Part shown: piece by piece, positions 34,935 to 44,241 of the stretch
How the letters are laid out: the number at the start of each line of letters is the position of its first letter
Position numbering within the stretch: the first letter of the stretch is position 1
DNA from: Cloacibacterium sp. TD35
Lineage (GTDB): Bacteria > Bacteroidota > Bacteroidia > Flavobacteriales > Weeksellaceae
Reading direction: 5' to 3'
NCBI RefSeq assembly: GCF_028864635.1
Contig: NZ_CP104850.1
Span: forward strand, 936,001 to 1,000,000
DNA: 64,000 bases
Notes under the pieces: model-generated
What the model was told of the DNA's origin: nothing
Databases searched by the model: none
What the model saw: only the letters and a program-made list of their open reading frames with translations
Position numbers and translations under genes: made by a program

Positions 34935-37022
34935 TTAATTGTTGGTCGATTGGATAGCGGTAATAATTACGGTGTTGTAAATATCTTCAATAGTAGCACC
35001 ACGACTTAAATCGTTAATTGGTTTGTTTAAACCTTGTAACATTGGGCCAACTGCTAATGCGCCAGTTTCTCTTTGCACAGCTTTATAAGTATTGTTACCT
35101 GTATTTAAATCTGGGAAAATAAGAACATTGGCTTGTCCTGCAACTGGTGAGTTTGGTAATTTGCTTTTACCAACTATTGGGTCTACCGCAGCATCATATT
35201 GAATTGGTCCTTCTACTAAAATATCAGGACGAAGTGATTTTACAATTTCTGTAGCTTTTCTCACCTTTTCTACTTCTTGGCCGCTTCCAGATGTTCCAGA
35301 AGAATAAGAAAGCATCGCCACTTTAGGCGTTTCTATACCAAATGTTTTGGCAGAATCTGCCGAAGAAATCGCAATTTCTGCTAATTGTTCAGGGTTAGGA
35401 TTAGGGACTATTGCACAATCTCCATATACTAAAACTCTGTCATCTAGTAACATGAAAAATACTGATGAAACGGTATTGAAGCCAGGTTTTGTTTTTACGA
35501 ATTGTAAAGCTGGTTTTATGGTGTGAGCTGTAGTATTTACTGCTCCAGAAACCATTCCGTCTGCATGACCTTTGTAAACCATCATGGTACCATAGTAAGA
35601 AGCGTCTAGCATTAAATCTTGAGCAGAAGCAAGCTCTAAACCTTTTGATTTTCTTAATTCGTATAAAGTATTGGCGTATTCATCATAGAATTCACTGGAG
35701 TGAGGGTCTACGATAGAAATTCTACTTTCGTCCCAGCTTAATCCGAGTTGCGCTACTCTAGATTTTACTTTTTCTGGGTCTCCTAAAATGGTAATTTTTG
35801 CCACTTTATCATTTGCAATTTGAGATGCAGCGGTTAGAATTCTATCGTCATTGCCCTCTGGTAAAACAATGTGCTTTTGAATTTTTTTAGCATTGCTCAA
35901 GAGATTGTATTGGAACATTCTCGGGGTGAGGCTTTCTGTTTTCACAGAGTTTATTTTGGTGTTGAGTTCTTCTACGTCTACAGAACTTTCAAACAAGTCA
36001 ATACTTAATTTTATTTTTGATTTATTTTTGGCGTAAATTTTCGGTTTAATTCTAGAAATTGCAGTTGCTGTTTCAAAAGTTCCCAGATTCGTTGTAATGA
36101 TAGGAATTGGTTTTTGATTATCTAGCATTAGTTTTATGATAGATCTTTCTGGTGTGAACCCACCTGTTAAAACAATGCCAGAAATATTAGGGTATTTTGG
36201 TGAAATATTTGCCAAAGATGTTCCTACGATAAGGTCGCTTCTGTCTCCAGGCATAATACAAAGGCTGTCTGGTGTAATTCTAGGCAAGAAATTTCCTAAC
36301 TGCATTGCTCCAATAACTGTGGTTTTAGCAATATTGTCTAGCTTTTCTTTTCCAAATAAAACGTGTCCTTTTATATGATTGATAATTTCATGAATAGAAG
36401 GCTTTCCTAATTCTGGATTGTTTGGAATAACTGCTACGAAAATTCCTTTTTTTATCTCTTTGTTGATGAGTTTTTGAACTTCGCTTTGTTCTTTCTCGCA
36501 ACGATTGACAATTACCCCTATCACATTTACATCTTTTTCTAAGAAAGAATTTACTTCTGCAATCACATTATTTACCAATTCAGAAACTGTTTCGAAACCG
36601 TCTTTAATAACAAGTAGAACAGGGATTCCTAAATTCTTTGCAATAGAACCATTGAAATCTATTTCAAAAACAGAACCTTCTTCTGTAAAATCACTTCCTT
36701 CTACCAATACAAAATCAAATTCATTTTCTAATTTTTTATATTTCTCAATGATGGTATCATAAACCTCATTTATTTTTCCTTGATTTTGATGTTCGGTAAA
36801 CTCACTTCTAGAATATGAGTAAGCATCCTCATAATTCATGTTGACATTAAAGTGAGATAAAATAGTATCTATATGATTGTCTACTACATTTTTGTTTTCA
36901 ATAAGAGGCTTAAAAAACGCCACATTAGGTGTGGTGCGTTTCAGCATTTGCATTAATCCGAGACTTACAATAGATTTTCCGCTTTGTGCAGATGAAGTGA
37001 TTACATAAACTGAATGATTCAT
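34935..37022 (-). CDS. pta: phosphate acetyltransferase, long form
   Basis: 695 aa: long bacterial Pta. An N-terminal BioD-like P-loop domain (SSAQSGKSIVSLGL) is followed by a DRTGG domain (about 215-330) and the catalytic PTA domain (about 365-690, with LPEGNDDRILTAA and NVLIFPDLNTGNNTYKAVQ). It interconverts acetyl-CoA and acetyl phosphate. A minus strand TATTTTTG (37056-37049) is a likely -7 element. Confidence 0.96.
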   Translation of the reverse strand: MNHSVYVITSSAQSGKSIVSLGLMQMLKRTTPNVAFFKPLIENKNVVDNHIDTILSHFNVNMNYEDAYSYSRSEFTEHQNQGKINEVYDTIIEKYKKLENEFDFVLVEGSDFTEEGSVFEIDFNGSIAKNLGIPVLLVIKDGFETVSELVNNVIAEVNSFLEKDVNVIGVIVNRCEKEQSEVQKLINKEIKKGIFVAVIPNNPELGKPSIHEIINHIKGHVLFGKEKLDNIAKTTVIGAMQLGNFLPRITPDSLCIMPGDRSDLIVGTSLANISPKYPNISGIVLTGGFTPERSIIKLMLDNQKPIPIITTNLGTFETATAISRIKPKIYAKNKSKIKLSIDLFESSVDVEELNTKINSVKTESLTPRMFQYNLLSNAKKIQKHIVLPEGNDDRILTAASQIANDKVAKITILGDPEKVKSRVAQLGLSWDESRISIVDPHSSEFYDEYANTLYELRKSKGLELASAQDLMLDASYYGTMMVYKGHADGMVSGAVNTTAHTIKPALQFVKTKPGFNTVSSVFFMLLDDRVLVYGDCAIVPNPNPEQLAEIAISSADSAKTFGIETPKVAMLSYSSGTSGSGQEVEKVRKATEIVKSLRPDILVEGPIQYDAAVDPIVGKSKLPNSPVAGQANVLIFPDLNTGNNTYKAVQRETGALAVGPMLQGLNKPINDLSRGATIEDIYNTVIITAIQSTNN

Positions 37023-37279
37023 TTTTAGAAAGGATTAAATTTATTTTGCAAAAATACGGCTTTCAAAACGGTTATGAAAGTAAATTAAGTGTCGAAAAAC
37101 ATGCGATTTGACAGCTATTTTAAATTTATAGCAAAAATACAACCATAAAAAGGACTTCCGTTTCCTAATTACAAACATCATATTTTAGTTAATATTTATT
37201 ATAGAATAAATATCGACTTATGGTTTCACGAGTGACTGAACATGAATGGATTAAAATAGAAAATAATTTTAACTTACTG

Positions 37280-37310
37280 TTTGTCAGTTCAAAAAATATT
37301 CTTACATTTG
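37280..37310 (+). promoter_or_regulatory. promoter of the S10/spc/alpha operon
   Basis: TTTG (37280-37283), 19 nt, TACATTTG (37303-37310), then CACAC. The spacer begins TCAGTTCAAAAA, as at the rpsL promoter. The start should lie near 37317, giving a leader of almost 100 nt. Confidence 0.8.
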
Positions 37311-37317
37311 CACACTC

Positions 37318-37378
37318 ATTTTAGGGAAAAAGTATGCCTATTTCAGACGTAGATATTACTAAATTCCTCTAAAATAGG
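37318..37378 (+). promoter_or_regulatory. structured rplC leader with alternative stems
   Basis: ATTTTAG (37318-37324) can pair with CTAAAAT (37369-37375), extendable by two pairs. CCTATTT (37337-37343) can pair with AAATAGG (37372-37378). The two stems compete for 37372-37375. This suggests a leader that can switch; the control signal is not known. Confidence 0.5.
37334..37372 (+). CDS. putative 12-codon leader ORF upstream of rplC
   Basis: ATG at 37334 opens a 12-codon frame (MPISDVDITKFL) with TAA at 37370-37372, inside the strand shared by the competing leader stems. A translating ribosome would mask one stem. It may be chance; no independent coding evidence exists at this length. Confidence 0.3.
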   Translation: MPISDVDITKFL

Positions 37379-37414
37379 GAGTTATAATAAACAATTTAAG
37401 TATATATATTAATA

Positions 37415-38041
37415 ATGTCAGGTATTATTGGTAAAAAAATCGGCATGACATCTTTGTTTAACGAAGAAGGGAAAAACATTCCTTGTACAGTTATTCAAGC
37501 TGGTCCATGCGCGGTTTTACAGGTCAGAACCGAAGAAGTTGACGGTTACAAAGCGGTGCAACTAGGTTTCGATGACAAGAGTGAGAAGAACGTATCTAAA
37601 GCGTTAGCTGGTCATTTCAAAAAGGCTGGTTCTACGCCAAAGGCGAAAATCGTGGAATTCAGAAATGAATTCGAACACGAAGTGAAAGTAGGAGATCAAA
37701 TAATCGTAGACATGTTCAACGAAGGTGAATATGTAGACGTAACAGGTACTTCTAAAGGTAAAGGTTTCCAAGGGGTTGTTAAAAGACATAACTTTGGTGG
37801 TGTAATGCAAGCTACCCACGGTCAGCACAACAGATTAAGAGCTCCAGGTTCAATCGGTGCGGGTTCTGACCCTTCTAGAGTTTTCAAAGGACTTAGAATG
37901 GCTGGTAGAATGGGAGGAAAACAGGTGACTGTTCAAAACCTTCAAGTGTTAAAAGTAGATACAGAACAAAATCTTTTAGTAGTAAAAGGTGCTGTTCCGG
38001 GAGCTAAAAATTCTTATGTAATTATCAAGAAATGGAACTAG
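37415..38041 (+). CDS. rplC: 50S ribosomal protein L3
   Basis: 208 aa, reaches the peptidyl-transferase centre. [15 protein letters not shown] start and the central loop with [25 protein letters not shown]. First gene of the block because rpsJ sits elsewhere. Its stop overlaps the rplD start by 10 bp. Confidence 0.98.
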   Translation: MSGIIGKKIGMTSLFNEEGKNIPCTVIQAGPCAVLQVRTEEVDGYKAVQLGFDDKSEKNVSKALAGHFKKAGSTPKAKIVEFRNEFEHEVKVGDQIIVDMFNEGEYVDVTGTSKGKGFQGVVKRHNFGGVMQATHGQHNRLRAPGSIGAGSDPSRVFKGLRMAGRMGGKQVTVQNLQVLKVDTEQNLLVVKGAVPGAKNSYVIIKKWN

Positions 38042-38661
38042 TAGTATTAAATACATCAGGAAAAGAAACCGGAAGAAAAGTGCAACTAGACGAAGCGATC
38101 TTCGGAATTGAGCCAAATCAGCACGCGGTTTACTTAGAAGTGAAACAATACCTTGCTGCTCAAAGACAAGGAACTCATAAGTCTAAAGAAAGAAGCGAAA
38201 TTAATGCTTCTACTAGAAAACTTAAAAAACAAAAAGGATCTGGTTCGGCTAGATATGGTGATATTAAATCTCCAACTTTCAAAGGTGGGGGTAGAGTATT
38301 CGGTCCTAAGCCAAGAGATTACAGATTCAAATTAAATAAAGCATTAAAAAGATTAGCTAAGAAATCTGTTCTTTCTCAAAAAATGAGAGAAAACTCTATT
38401 AAAGTATTAGAAGAAGTAACATTTGCTGCTCCTAAAACTAAAGATTTCATCAATGTATTTAATGCATTAGGTTTGGAAGGCAAAAAAGCATTATTCGTGC
38501 TTGCTGAAACAAACAAGAACGTATATTTATCTTCAAGAAACTTACCGAAAGTAAAAGTATTAACTTATAATGAGATTTCTTCTTATGATCTAGTTAATGC
38601 AGGTGAAGTAGTATTCTTCGAAGGTGCTGTAGAAAAATTTCAAGAAAATTTAAGAAAATAA
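38032..38661 (+). CDS. rplD: 50S ribosomal protein L4
   Basis: 209 aa, exit-tunnel protein with the extended [23 protein letters not shown] loop region (about 63-85). Its start lies inside the end of rplC, indicating translational coupling. In E. coli L4 represses the S10 operon through the leader, which makes the structured rplC leader here of interest. Confidence 0.97.
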   Translation: MELVVLNTSGKETGRKVQLDEAIFGIEPNQHAVYLEVKQYLAAQRQGTHKSKERSEINASTRKLKKQKGSGSARYGDIKSPTFKGGGRVFGPKPRDYRFKLNKALKRLAKKSVLSQKMRENSIKVLEEVTFAAPKTKDFINVFNALGLEGKKALFVLAETNKNVYLSSRNLPKVKVLTYNEISSYDLVNAGEVVFFEGAVEKFQENLRK

Positions 38662-38664
38662 GTC

Positions 38665-38955
38665 ATGTCAGTTATCATTAAACCAATCATTTCAGAAAAA
38701 GCAAACAGCCAATCAGAATTGAGCGGAGTTTATACGTTTTTAGTAGATACTAAAGCTAATAAAATCCAAATCAAACAAGCTGTAGAAGCTGCTTATAGTG
38801 TAAAGGTAGAAGACGTAAGAACAATGATTTATGCTCCTAAAGTTTCTGCGAAATACACTAAAAAAGGACTTCAAGTTGGTAAAACCAATAAATTGAAGAA
38901 AGCTTTGGTTCAACTTGTAGAAGGTGAAACCATTGATATTTTTGCAACAAATTAA
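38665..38955 (+). CDS. rplW: 50S ribosomal protein L23
   Basis: 96 aa tunnel-exit protein and docking site for trigger factor and SRP. KPIISEKANSQSELSGVYTF start and the KTNKLKKALVQL end. 3 bp after rplD. Confidence 0.96.
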   Translation: MSVIIKPIISEKANSQSELSGVYTFLVDTKANKIQIKQAVEAAYSVKVEDVRTMIYAPKVSAKYTKKGLQVGKTNKLKKALVQLVEGETIDIFATN

Positions 38956-38978
38956 TAATTTTTATATAATTAATAGTA

Positions 38979-39800
38979 ATGTCTGTTAGAAAATTAAAAC
39001 CTATCACCCCAGGACAGAGATTCAGAATTGTAAACAATTTTGAAGAAATTACTACCAACAAACCTGAGAAGTCTCTAACTGTAGGACTTTCTAAAAAAGG
39101 AGGTAGAAATAACACTGGTAAAATGACCATGCGTTATACCGGAGGTGGACACAAGAAAAAGTACAGAATCATCGATTTCAAAAGAAATAAGTTTGATGTA
39201 GCTGCTACTGTTTTATCTGTGGAGTATGATCCAAACAGAACTGCATTTATCGCTTTAGTAGAATACACTGATGGAGAAAAGAGATACATCGTTGCTCCAA
39301 ACGGTATTAAAGTAGGTCAAACTGTAGTTTCTGGAGATAATGTAGAACCTGAAGTAGGAAATGCAATGAAATTGAAAAACATACCATTAGGTACTGTTAT
39401 CTCTTGCATCGAACTAAGACCAGGACAAGGTGCAATCCTTGCTAGAAGTGCAGGTTCTTCTGCGCAATTAACTTCTAGAGATGGTAAATATGCAATCATT
39501 AAATTGCCTTCAGGAGAATCTAGAATGATTTTAGTAGAATGTATGGCTATGATTGGCTCAGTATCTAACTCAGATCACCAACTTACCGTTTCTGGTAAAG
39601 CAGGTAGAAGCAGATGGTTAGGTAAGAGACCAAGAACAAGAGCTGTAGCTATGAACCCTGTAGATCACCCAATGGGAGGTGGTGAAGGTAGATCTTCTGG
39701 TGGTCACCCAAGATCTAGAAACGGTAAACCAGCTAAAGGTTACAAGACTAGAAAGAAAAACAAAGTGTCTAACCGTTACATCGTATCTAAAAGAAAATAA
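38979..39800 (+). CDS. rplB: 50S ribosomal protein L2
   Basis: 273 aa, needed for subunit association and peptidyl transfer. The C-terminal [17 protein letters not shown] segment holds the conserved His. Basic [18 protein letters not shown] tail. 2 bp before rpsS. Confidence 0.98.
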   Translation: MSVRKLKPITPGQRFRIVNNFEEITTNKPEKSLTVGLSKKGGRNNTGKMTMRYTGGGHKKKYRIIDFKRNKFDVAATVLSVEYDPNRTAFIALVEYTDGEKRYIVAPNGIKVGQTVVSGDNVEPEVGNAMKLKNIPLGTVISCIELRPGQGAILARSAGSSAQLTSRDGKYAIIKLPSGESRMILVECMAMIGSVSNSDHQLTVSGKAGRSRWLGKRPRTRAVAMNPVDHPMGGGEGRSSGGHPRSRNGKPAKGYKTRKKNKVSNRYIVSKRK

Positions 39801-39802
39801 TT

Positions 39803-40081
39803 ATGGCAAGATCACTTAAGAAAGGACCTTTCATCGCACATCATTTAGAAAAGAAGGTTCAGGCAAACATAGAACAAAATAAGAAGACAGTTATCAAAAC
39901 ATGGTCTAGAGCATCAATGATTTCTCCAGACATGGTAGGTCAAACTATCGCAGTACACAACGGGAAATCTTTTATCCCAGTTTATGTAACTGAAAACATG
40001 GTAGGACATAAGTTAGGCGAATTTTCTCCAACGAGATCTTTCAGAGGACACTCTGGTAACAAAAATAAAGGTAGCAGATAA
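39803..40081 (+). CDS. rpsS: 30S ribosomal protein S19
   Basis: 92 aa head protein that contacts S13. [14 protein letters not shown] start, [22 protein letters not shown] core, and [13 protein letters not shown] end. Confidence 0.98.
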   Translation: MARSLKKGPFIAHHLEKKVQANIEQNKKTVIKTWSRASMISPDMVGQTIAVHNGKSFIPVYVTENMVGHKLGEFSPTRSFRGHSGNKNKGSR

Positions 40082-40083
40082 TC

Positions 40084-40488
40084 ATGGGATCAAGAAAACA
40101 AGATAGCGCAATCGCAAGAAAAGAAGCTAACAAAGATGTTGTAAAAGCTTCATTAAACAATTGTCCGTCTTCTCCAAGAAAAATGAGACTCGTTGCTGAT
40201 ATCATCCGTGGAGAAAACGTAGATAAAGCCCTATATATCCTTAAATATTCTAAAAAAGATGCTTCTAACAAGTTAGAAAAACTTTTACTTTCAGCTATTG
40301 CTAACTGGCAATCTAAAAACGAAGGTGCTGACATAGAAGCTGCTAATCTTTTTGTAAAAGAAATTTATGTGGATAGTGCAAGACAACTTAAGAGATTAAG
40401 ACCTGCACCACAAGGTAGAGGTTACAGAATTAGAAAAAGATCTAATCACGTAACATTAGTATTAGGTAACAAACAAGATAATCAATAA
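40084..40488 (+). CDS. rplV: 50S ribosomal protein L22
   Basis: 134 aa tunnel protein. The beta-hairpin [21 protein letters not shown] (macrolide-proximal) is complete. An N-terminal extension of about 20 charged residues precedes the conserved [14 protein letters not shown] segment. Confidence 0.96.
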   Translation: MGSRKQDSAIARKEANKDVVKASLNNCPSSPRKMRLVADIIRGENVDKALYILKYSKKDASNKLEKLLLSAIANWQSKNEGADIEAANLFVKEIYVDSARQLKRLRPAPQGRGYRIRKRSNHVTLVLGNKQDNQ

Positions 40489-40496
40489 TCAAAGGT

Positions 40497-41192
40497 ATGG
40501 GACAGAAGACAAATCCAATTGGTAATAGATTAGGAATCATCAGAGGATGGGATTCTAACTGGTTTGGTGGAAACGATTATGGAGACAGAATCGCAGAAGA
40601 CTACAAAATCAGAAGATACCTTGAAGCTAGATTATCTAAAGGTGGTATCTCTAGAATCTATATCGAGAGAACCCTAAAATTAGTAACAGTAACAATCACT
40701 ACTGCAAGACCAGGTCTTATCATCGGTAAAGGTGGTCAAGAAGTTGATAAACTAAAAGAAGAATTGAAAAAGATTACTGATAAAGACATCCAAATCAATA
40801 TCTTCGAAATCAAAAGACCAGAACTAGACGCAATTCTAGTTGCAGAAAGTATTGCTAAGCAAATAGAAAACAGAATCTCTTACAGAAGAGCTGTTAAAAT
40901 GGCTATGACCAGCACTATGAGAATGGGTGCAGAAGGTATCAAAGTTCAAATCTCTGGTAGATTAAACGGAGCTGAAATGGCAAGATCAGAATCTTTCAAA
41001 GAAGGAAGAATCCCATTGTCTACTTTCAGAGCAGATATCGATTATCACATTGGTGAAGCACTTACTCAGTACGGTAAGCTAGGAGTGAAAGTTTGGATCA
41101 TGAAAGGTGAAGTGTACGGCAAGAGAGAATTATCTCCACTTGTTGGTCAACAGAAAAAAGCACCAGCTGGTAAAAAAAGAGACAGAAAATAA
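40497..41192 (+). CDS. rpsC: 30S ribosomal protein S3
   Basis: 231 aa mRNA-entry protein. The KH domain GxxG loop is in [14 protein letters not shown] near residue 77; the C-terminal domain includes the [14 protein letters not shown] stretch. Followed by the longest gap before rplP (96 bp), which contains a heptamer repeat. Confidence 0.98.
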   Translation: MGQKTNPIGNRLGIIRGWDSNWFGGNDYGDRIAEDYKIRRYLEARLSKGGISRIYIERTLKLVTVTITTARPGLIIGKGGQEVDKLKEELKKITDKDIQINIFEIKRPELDAILVAESIAKQIENRISYRRAVKMAMTSTMRMGAEGIKVQISGRLNGAEMARSESFKEGRIPLSTFRADIDYHIGEALTQYGKLGVKVWIMKGEVYGKRELSPLVGQQKKAPAGKKRDRK

Positions 41193-41197
41193 TTAAA

Positions 41198-41279
41198 ATT
41201 TTAGATTGAAATTTTGTTTTTTAAATTACCGTTACTTTTTTAAAATCTAAAATCTAAAATCTGAAATCTAAAATCTAAA
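41198..41279 (+). repeat. ATCTAAA tandem repeat and inverted copy in the rpsC-rplP gap
   Basis: Five 7-nt units ATCTAAA (41245-41279, the third being ATCTGAA) with exact spacing. TTTTAGATT at 41198-41206 is the reverse complement of the unit and could fold back on any repeat. Confidence 0.85.
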
Positions 41280-41288
41280 TTAGAAAAC

Positions 41289-41714
41289 ATGTTACAACCA
41301 AAAAGAACGAAATTCCGTCGTGTTCATAAAATGAAAATGAAGGGAAATGCGCAAAGAGGATCTCAATTAGCGTATGGAACTTTCGGAATTAAAGCTATAG
41401 ACGGTGCTTGGATCACTGCAAGACAAATTGAAGCTGCGCGTATCGCTGCTACAAGATATATGAAAAGAGAAGGTCAACTATGGATTAAAATATTCCCAGA
41501 TAAGCCTATTACTAAAAAACCAGCCGAAGTAAGGATGGGTAAAGGTAAAGGTGCTGTAGAATATTGGGTAGCTGTAGTAAAACCTGGTAAAATTATGTTT
41601 GAAGTAGGTGGAGTTCCTTATGAAATAGCTAAAGAGGCGTTAAGACTTGCAGCTCAGAAACTTCCAATAGTTACCAAATTTGTAGTAGCTAACGATTTTG
41701 TTCAACCTCAATAA
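41289..41714 (+). CDS. rplP: 50S ribosomal protein L16
   Basis: 141 aa A-site finger protein. [14 protein letters not shown] start, [15 protein letters not shown] core with the Arg region preceding it. First gene after the heptamer-repeat gap. Confidence 0.98.
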   Translation: MLQPKRTKFRRVHKMKMKGNAQRGSQLAYGTFGIKAIDGAWITARQIEAARIAATRYMKREGQLWIKIFPDKPITKKPAEVRMGKGKGAVEYWVAVVKPGKIMFEVGGVPYEIAKEALRLAAQKLPIVTKFVVANDFVQPQ

Positions 41715-41724
41715 TCTTTGAAAA

Positions 41725-41910
41725 ATGAAAAAAGCTGACATCAAAAATCTAAGCGCAGGAGATATTAAAAATCAATTAGCTGCTCTTAAAGCTGATTACA
41801 CCAAAATGAAATTAGCGCACAGAATTAGCCCGATTGAAAATCCTATTCAAATCAGAGATTTAAGAAGAACAATCGCAAGACTTGAAACTGAGTTAACTAA
41901 CAAACAATAA
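41725..41910 (+). CDS. rpmC: 50S ribosomal protein L29
   Basis: 61 aa two-helix protein at the tunnel exit beside L23. NLSAGDIKNQLAALKADY and the IRDLRRTIARLETELTNKQ helix are conserved. Confidence 0.95.
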   Translation: MKKADIKNLSAGDIKNQLAALKADYTKMKLAHRISPIENPIQIRDLRRTIARLETELTNKQ

Positions 41911-41922
41911 TTTCATTTTATC

Positions 41923-42177
41923 ATGGAAAGAAATTTAAGAAAAGAAAGAATCGGAATCGTTTCTAGCAATAAAATGGAAAAAACCATTGTAGTTAGTGAA
42001 ACGATGAGAATGAAACATCCAATGTACGGTAAATTCGTATTAAAGACGAAAAAATATACCGCTCACGATGAAAACAATGAGTGCAACGAAGGGGATAAAG
42101 TTCTAATCCAAGAAACTAGACCTTTGAGTAAAAATAAAAGATGGAGATTAGTAAGTATAATTGAAAGAGCTAAGTAA
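41923..42177 (+). CDS. rpsQ: 30S ribosomal protein S17
   Basis: 84 aa OB-fold protein. [22 protein letters not shown] start and the [21 protein letters not shown] segment. Its TAA shares the final A with the rplN ATG. Confidence 0.97.
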   Translation: MERNLRKERIGIVSSNKMEKTIVVSETMRMKHPMYGKFVLKTKKYTAHDENNECNEGDKVLIQETRPLSKNKRWRLVSIIERAK

Positions 42178-42545
42178 TGTTACAAACCGAATCAAGATTA
42201 AAAGTTGCTGATAACACTGGTGCAAAAGAAGTACTAGTAATCAGAGTTCTAGGCGGAACTAGAAGAAGATATGCTTCTGTAGGTGATAAAATCGTAGTTA
42301 CTATCAAAGATTCTACTCCATCAGGAAATGCAAAAAAAGGACAAGTATCTAAAGCAGTTATCGTAAGAACTAAAAAAGCAGTTAGAAGAAAAGATGGATC
42401 TTACATCAAATTTGACGACAATGCTTGCGTTCTTCTAAACGCTGCTGGAGAAATGAGAGGAACTCGTGTTTTCGGACCAGTTGCTCGTGAATTGAGAGAC
42501 AAAGAATATATGAAAATCATTTCATTAGCTCCTGAAGTATTATAA
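42177..42545 (+). CDS. rplN: 50S ribosomal protein L14
   Basis: 122 aa intersubunit-bridge protein. [21 protein letters not shown] start and [29 protein letters not shown] core. One-base overlap with rpsQ. Confidence 0.98.
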   Translation: MLQTESRLKVADNTGAKEVLVIRVLGGTRRRYASVGDKIVVTIKDSTPSGNAKKGQVSKAVIVRTKKAVRRKDGSYIKFDDNACVLLNAAGEMRGTRVFGPVARELRDKEYMKIISLAPEVL

Positions 42546-42565
42546 TTTTAAAAATTTTAGAAAAA

Positions 42566-42886
42566 ATGGCAAAAGTTAAAATAAAAAGAGGAGATAACGT
42601 AATCGTTACTACTGGTAAAAACAAAGGTAGTAAAGGTGAAGTTCTAGAAGTGATTAGAAAAGAAAACGCTGATGCTAGAGTTATCGTAGCAGGAGTAAAC
42701 GTTGTTAAAAAACACGTAAAACCATCTGCAGCAAATCCTCAAGGCGGAATCGTAGAAAAAGAAGCATCTATTAATATTTCTAACGTATCTCTTGTAGATG
42801 CAAACGGAAAAGCTACAAAAGTAGCATATAAAGTAGAAGGTGATAAAAAAGTAAGAATTGCTAAAACAACAGGTAAAGAAATCTAA
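42566..42886 (+). CDS. rplX: 50S ribosomal protein L24
   Basis: 106 aa early assembly protein with the KOW motif [21 protein letters not shown] near the N-terminus. 2 bp before rplE. Confidence 0.97.
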   Translation: MAKVKIKRGDNVIVTTGKNKGSKGEVLEVIRKENADARVIVAGVNVVKKHVKPSAANPQGGIVEKEASINISNVSLVDANGKATKVAYKVEGDKKVRIAKTTGKEI

Positions 42887-42888
42887 TT

Positions 42889-43440
42889 ATGGAATACGTA
42901 GCAAGACCCAAAAAATTATATACAGAAAAAATTGTTCCAGCAATGATGGAAGAATTTGGGTACAAATCTATCATGCAAGTACCTAAATTAGAAAAAATTG
43001 TTGTGTCTCAAGGTTTAGGTGCTGCAACTGCAGACAAAAAAATCGTAGACTATGCAGTAGAAGAACTTACAGCTATCACTGGTCAAAAAGCAGTAGGAAC
43101 TTTATCTAAAAAAGACGAGGCAGCTTTCAAATTAAGAAAAGGTATGCCAGTTGGTGCAAGAGTAACGCTTAGAGCAGAAAAAATGTACGAATTTTTAGAT
43201 AGACTTACTTCATCTGCTTTACCAAGAATTAGAGATTTTAACGGTATCAAAGCCGATGGTTTCGATGGTAGAGGTAATTACAACTTAGGGATTACTGAGC
43301 AAATTATCTTCCCAGAAATCGTGATCGACAAAGTGAAAAAAATCCAAGGGATGGACATCACTTTCGTTACTACTGCTAAAACTGACAAAGAAGCAAAAGC
43401 ATTATTAACTCATTTCGGTTTACCGTTTAAAAAGAACTAA
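42889..43440 (+). CDS. rplE: 50S ribosomal protein L5
   Basis: 183 aa, binds 5S rRNA and contacts P-site t[18 protein letters not shown] and the [21 protein letters not shown] loop are diagnostic. In E. coli S8 represses the spc operon at the mRNA near this gene. Confidence 0.98.
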   Translation: MEYVARPKKLYTEKIVPAMMEEFGYKSIMQVPKLEKIVVSQGLGAATADKKIVDYAVEELTAITGQKAVGTLSKKDEAAFKLRKGMPVGARVTLRAEKMYEFLDRLTSSALPRIRDFNGIKADGFDGRGNYNLGITEQIIFPEIVIDKVKKIQGMDITFVTTAKTDKEAKALLTHFGLPFKKN

Positions 43441-43443
43441 GAA

Positions 43444-43713
43444 ATGGCAAAAGAATCAATGAAAGCGCGTGAGCGCAAAAGAGAAGCACTAGTTGCTAAA
43501 TATGCTGCTAAAAGAGCTGCCCTAAAAGAAGCAGGTGATTATGAAGCACTTCAGAAATTACCTAAAAACGCTTCTCCTGTAAGATTACACAACAGATGTA
43601 AATTAACAGGAAGACCAAGAGGTTACATGAGAACTTTCGGTATTTCGAGAGTTACTTTCAGAGAAATGGCTAACAATGGTCTTATCCCGGGAGTTAAAAA
43701 AGCAAGTTGGTAA
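43444..43713 (+). CDS. rpsN: 30S ribosomal protein S14, zinc-free type
   Basis: 89 aa. It lacks the CxxC...CxxC zinc ribbon of short S14 proteins (only one Cys, in [15 protein letters not shown]), so it is the long zinc-independent form. A 110 bp gap with a long inverted repeat follows. Confidence 0.97.
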   Translation: MAKESMKARERKREALVAKYAAKRAALKEAGDYEALQKLPKNASPVRLHNRCKLTGRPRGYMRTFGISRVTFREMANNGLIPGVKKASW

Positions 43714-43731
43714 CAATTAGTTTTTAATCAA

Positions 43732-43794
43732 GATATTTAAGTTGCTTATGGCTTTTAGCCTCAAAATTAAAAGCCATCTGCAATACTGAATATC
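43732..43794 (+). promoter_or_regulatory. long stem-loop in the rpsN-rpsH gap
   Basis: Three nested helices: GATATT (43732-43737)/AATATC (43789-43794), TTGC (43742-43745)/GCAA (43780-43783), and ATGGCTTTTA (43748-43757)/TAAAAGCCAT (43768-43777), separated by small internal loops, with a 10 nt apical loop. There is no T-run, so it does not look like a terminator. It could be an mRNA-processing site or a ribosomal-protein binding site. Confidence 0.7.
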
Positions 43795-43823
43795 ATTCAC
43801 CAATAATAATTTAAAATAAAAAA

Positions 43824-44222
43824 ATGGTAACAGATCCAATTTCAGATTTCCTAACTAGAGTAAGGAACGCACAAAGCGCAGGCCACAAAGTGGTGGAAAT
43901 TCCTGCATCAAAAATCAAAAAGGAGATTACGAAAATCTTATTTGATCAAGGTTACATCTTAAACTACAAGTTTGAAGATAACGCTGTTCAAGGGACTATC
44001 AAAATCGCTTTGAAATATGATAAGCAAACTAACAAACCGGCTATTAAGTCTATCCAAAGAGCTTCTAGACCAGGTTTGAGAAAATACGCTGGTACAGAAG
44101 AATTACCAAGAGTATTAAACGGTTTAGGTGTAGCTATCATCTCTACTTCTAAGGGAGTAATGACTGATAAGAAAGCCAGAGAAGAAAAAGTAGGTGGCGA
44201 AGTAATCTGCTATGTTTATTAA
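43824..44222 (+). CDS. rpsH: 30S ribosomal protein S8
   Basis: 132 aa. DPISDFLTRVRNAQSAGHKVVEIP start and the SRPGLRKYAG and AIISTSKGVMTDKKARE segments. It binds 16S helix 21 and, in E. coli, its own operon's mRNA. The stem-loop just upstream is a candidate target (inference). Confidence 0.98.
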   Translation: MVTDPISDFLTRVRNAQSAGHKVVEIPASKIKKEITKILFDQGYILNYKFEDNAVQGTIKIALKYDKQTNKPAIKSIQRASRPGLRKYAGTEELPRVLNGLGVAIISTSKGVMTDKKAREEKVGGEVICYVY

Positions 44223-44241
44223 TTGTAAAAATTAGGAAGAA

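Noticed and set aside
41245-41279. Tandem heptamers considered as a CRISPR-like array
   Set aside because: No spacers, units are only 7 nt and directly adjacent, and no cas gene is present.
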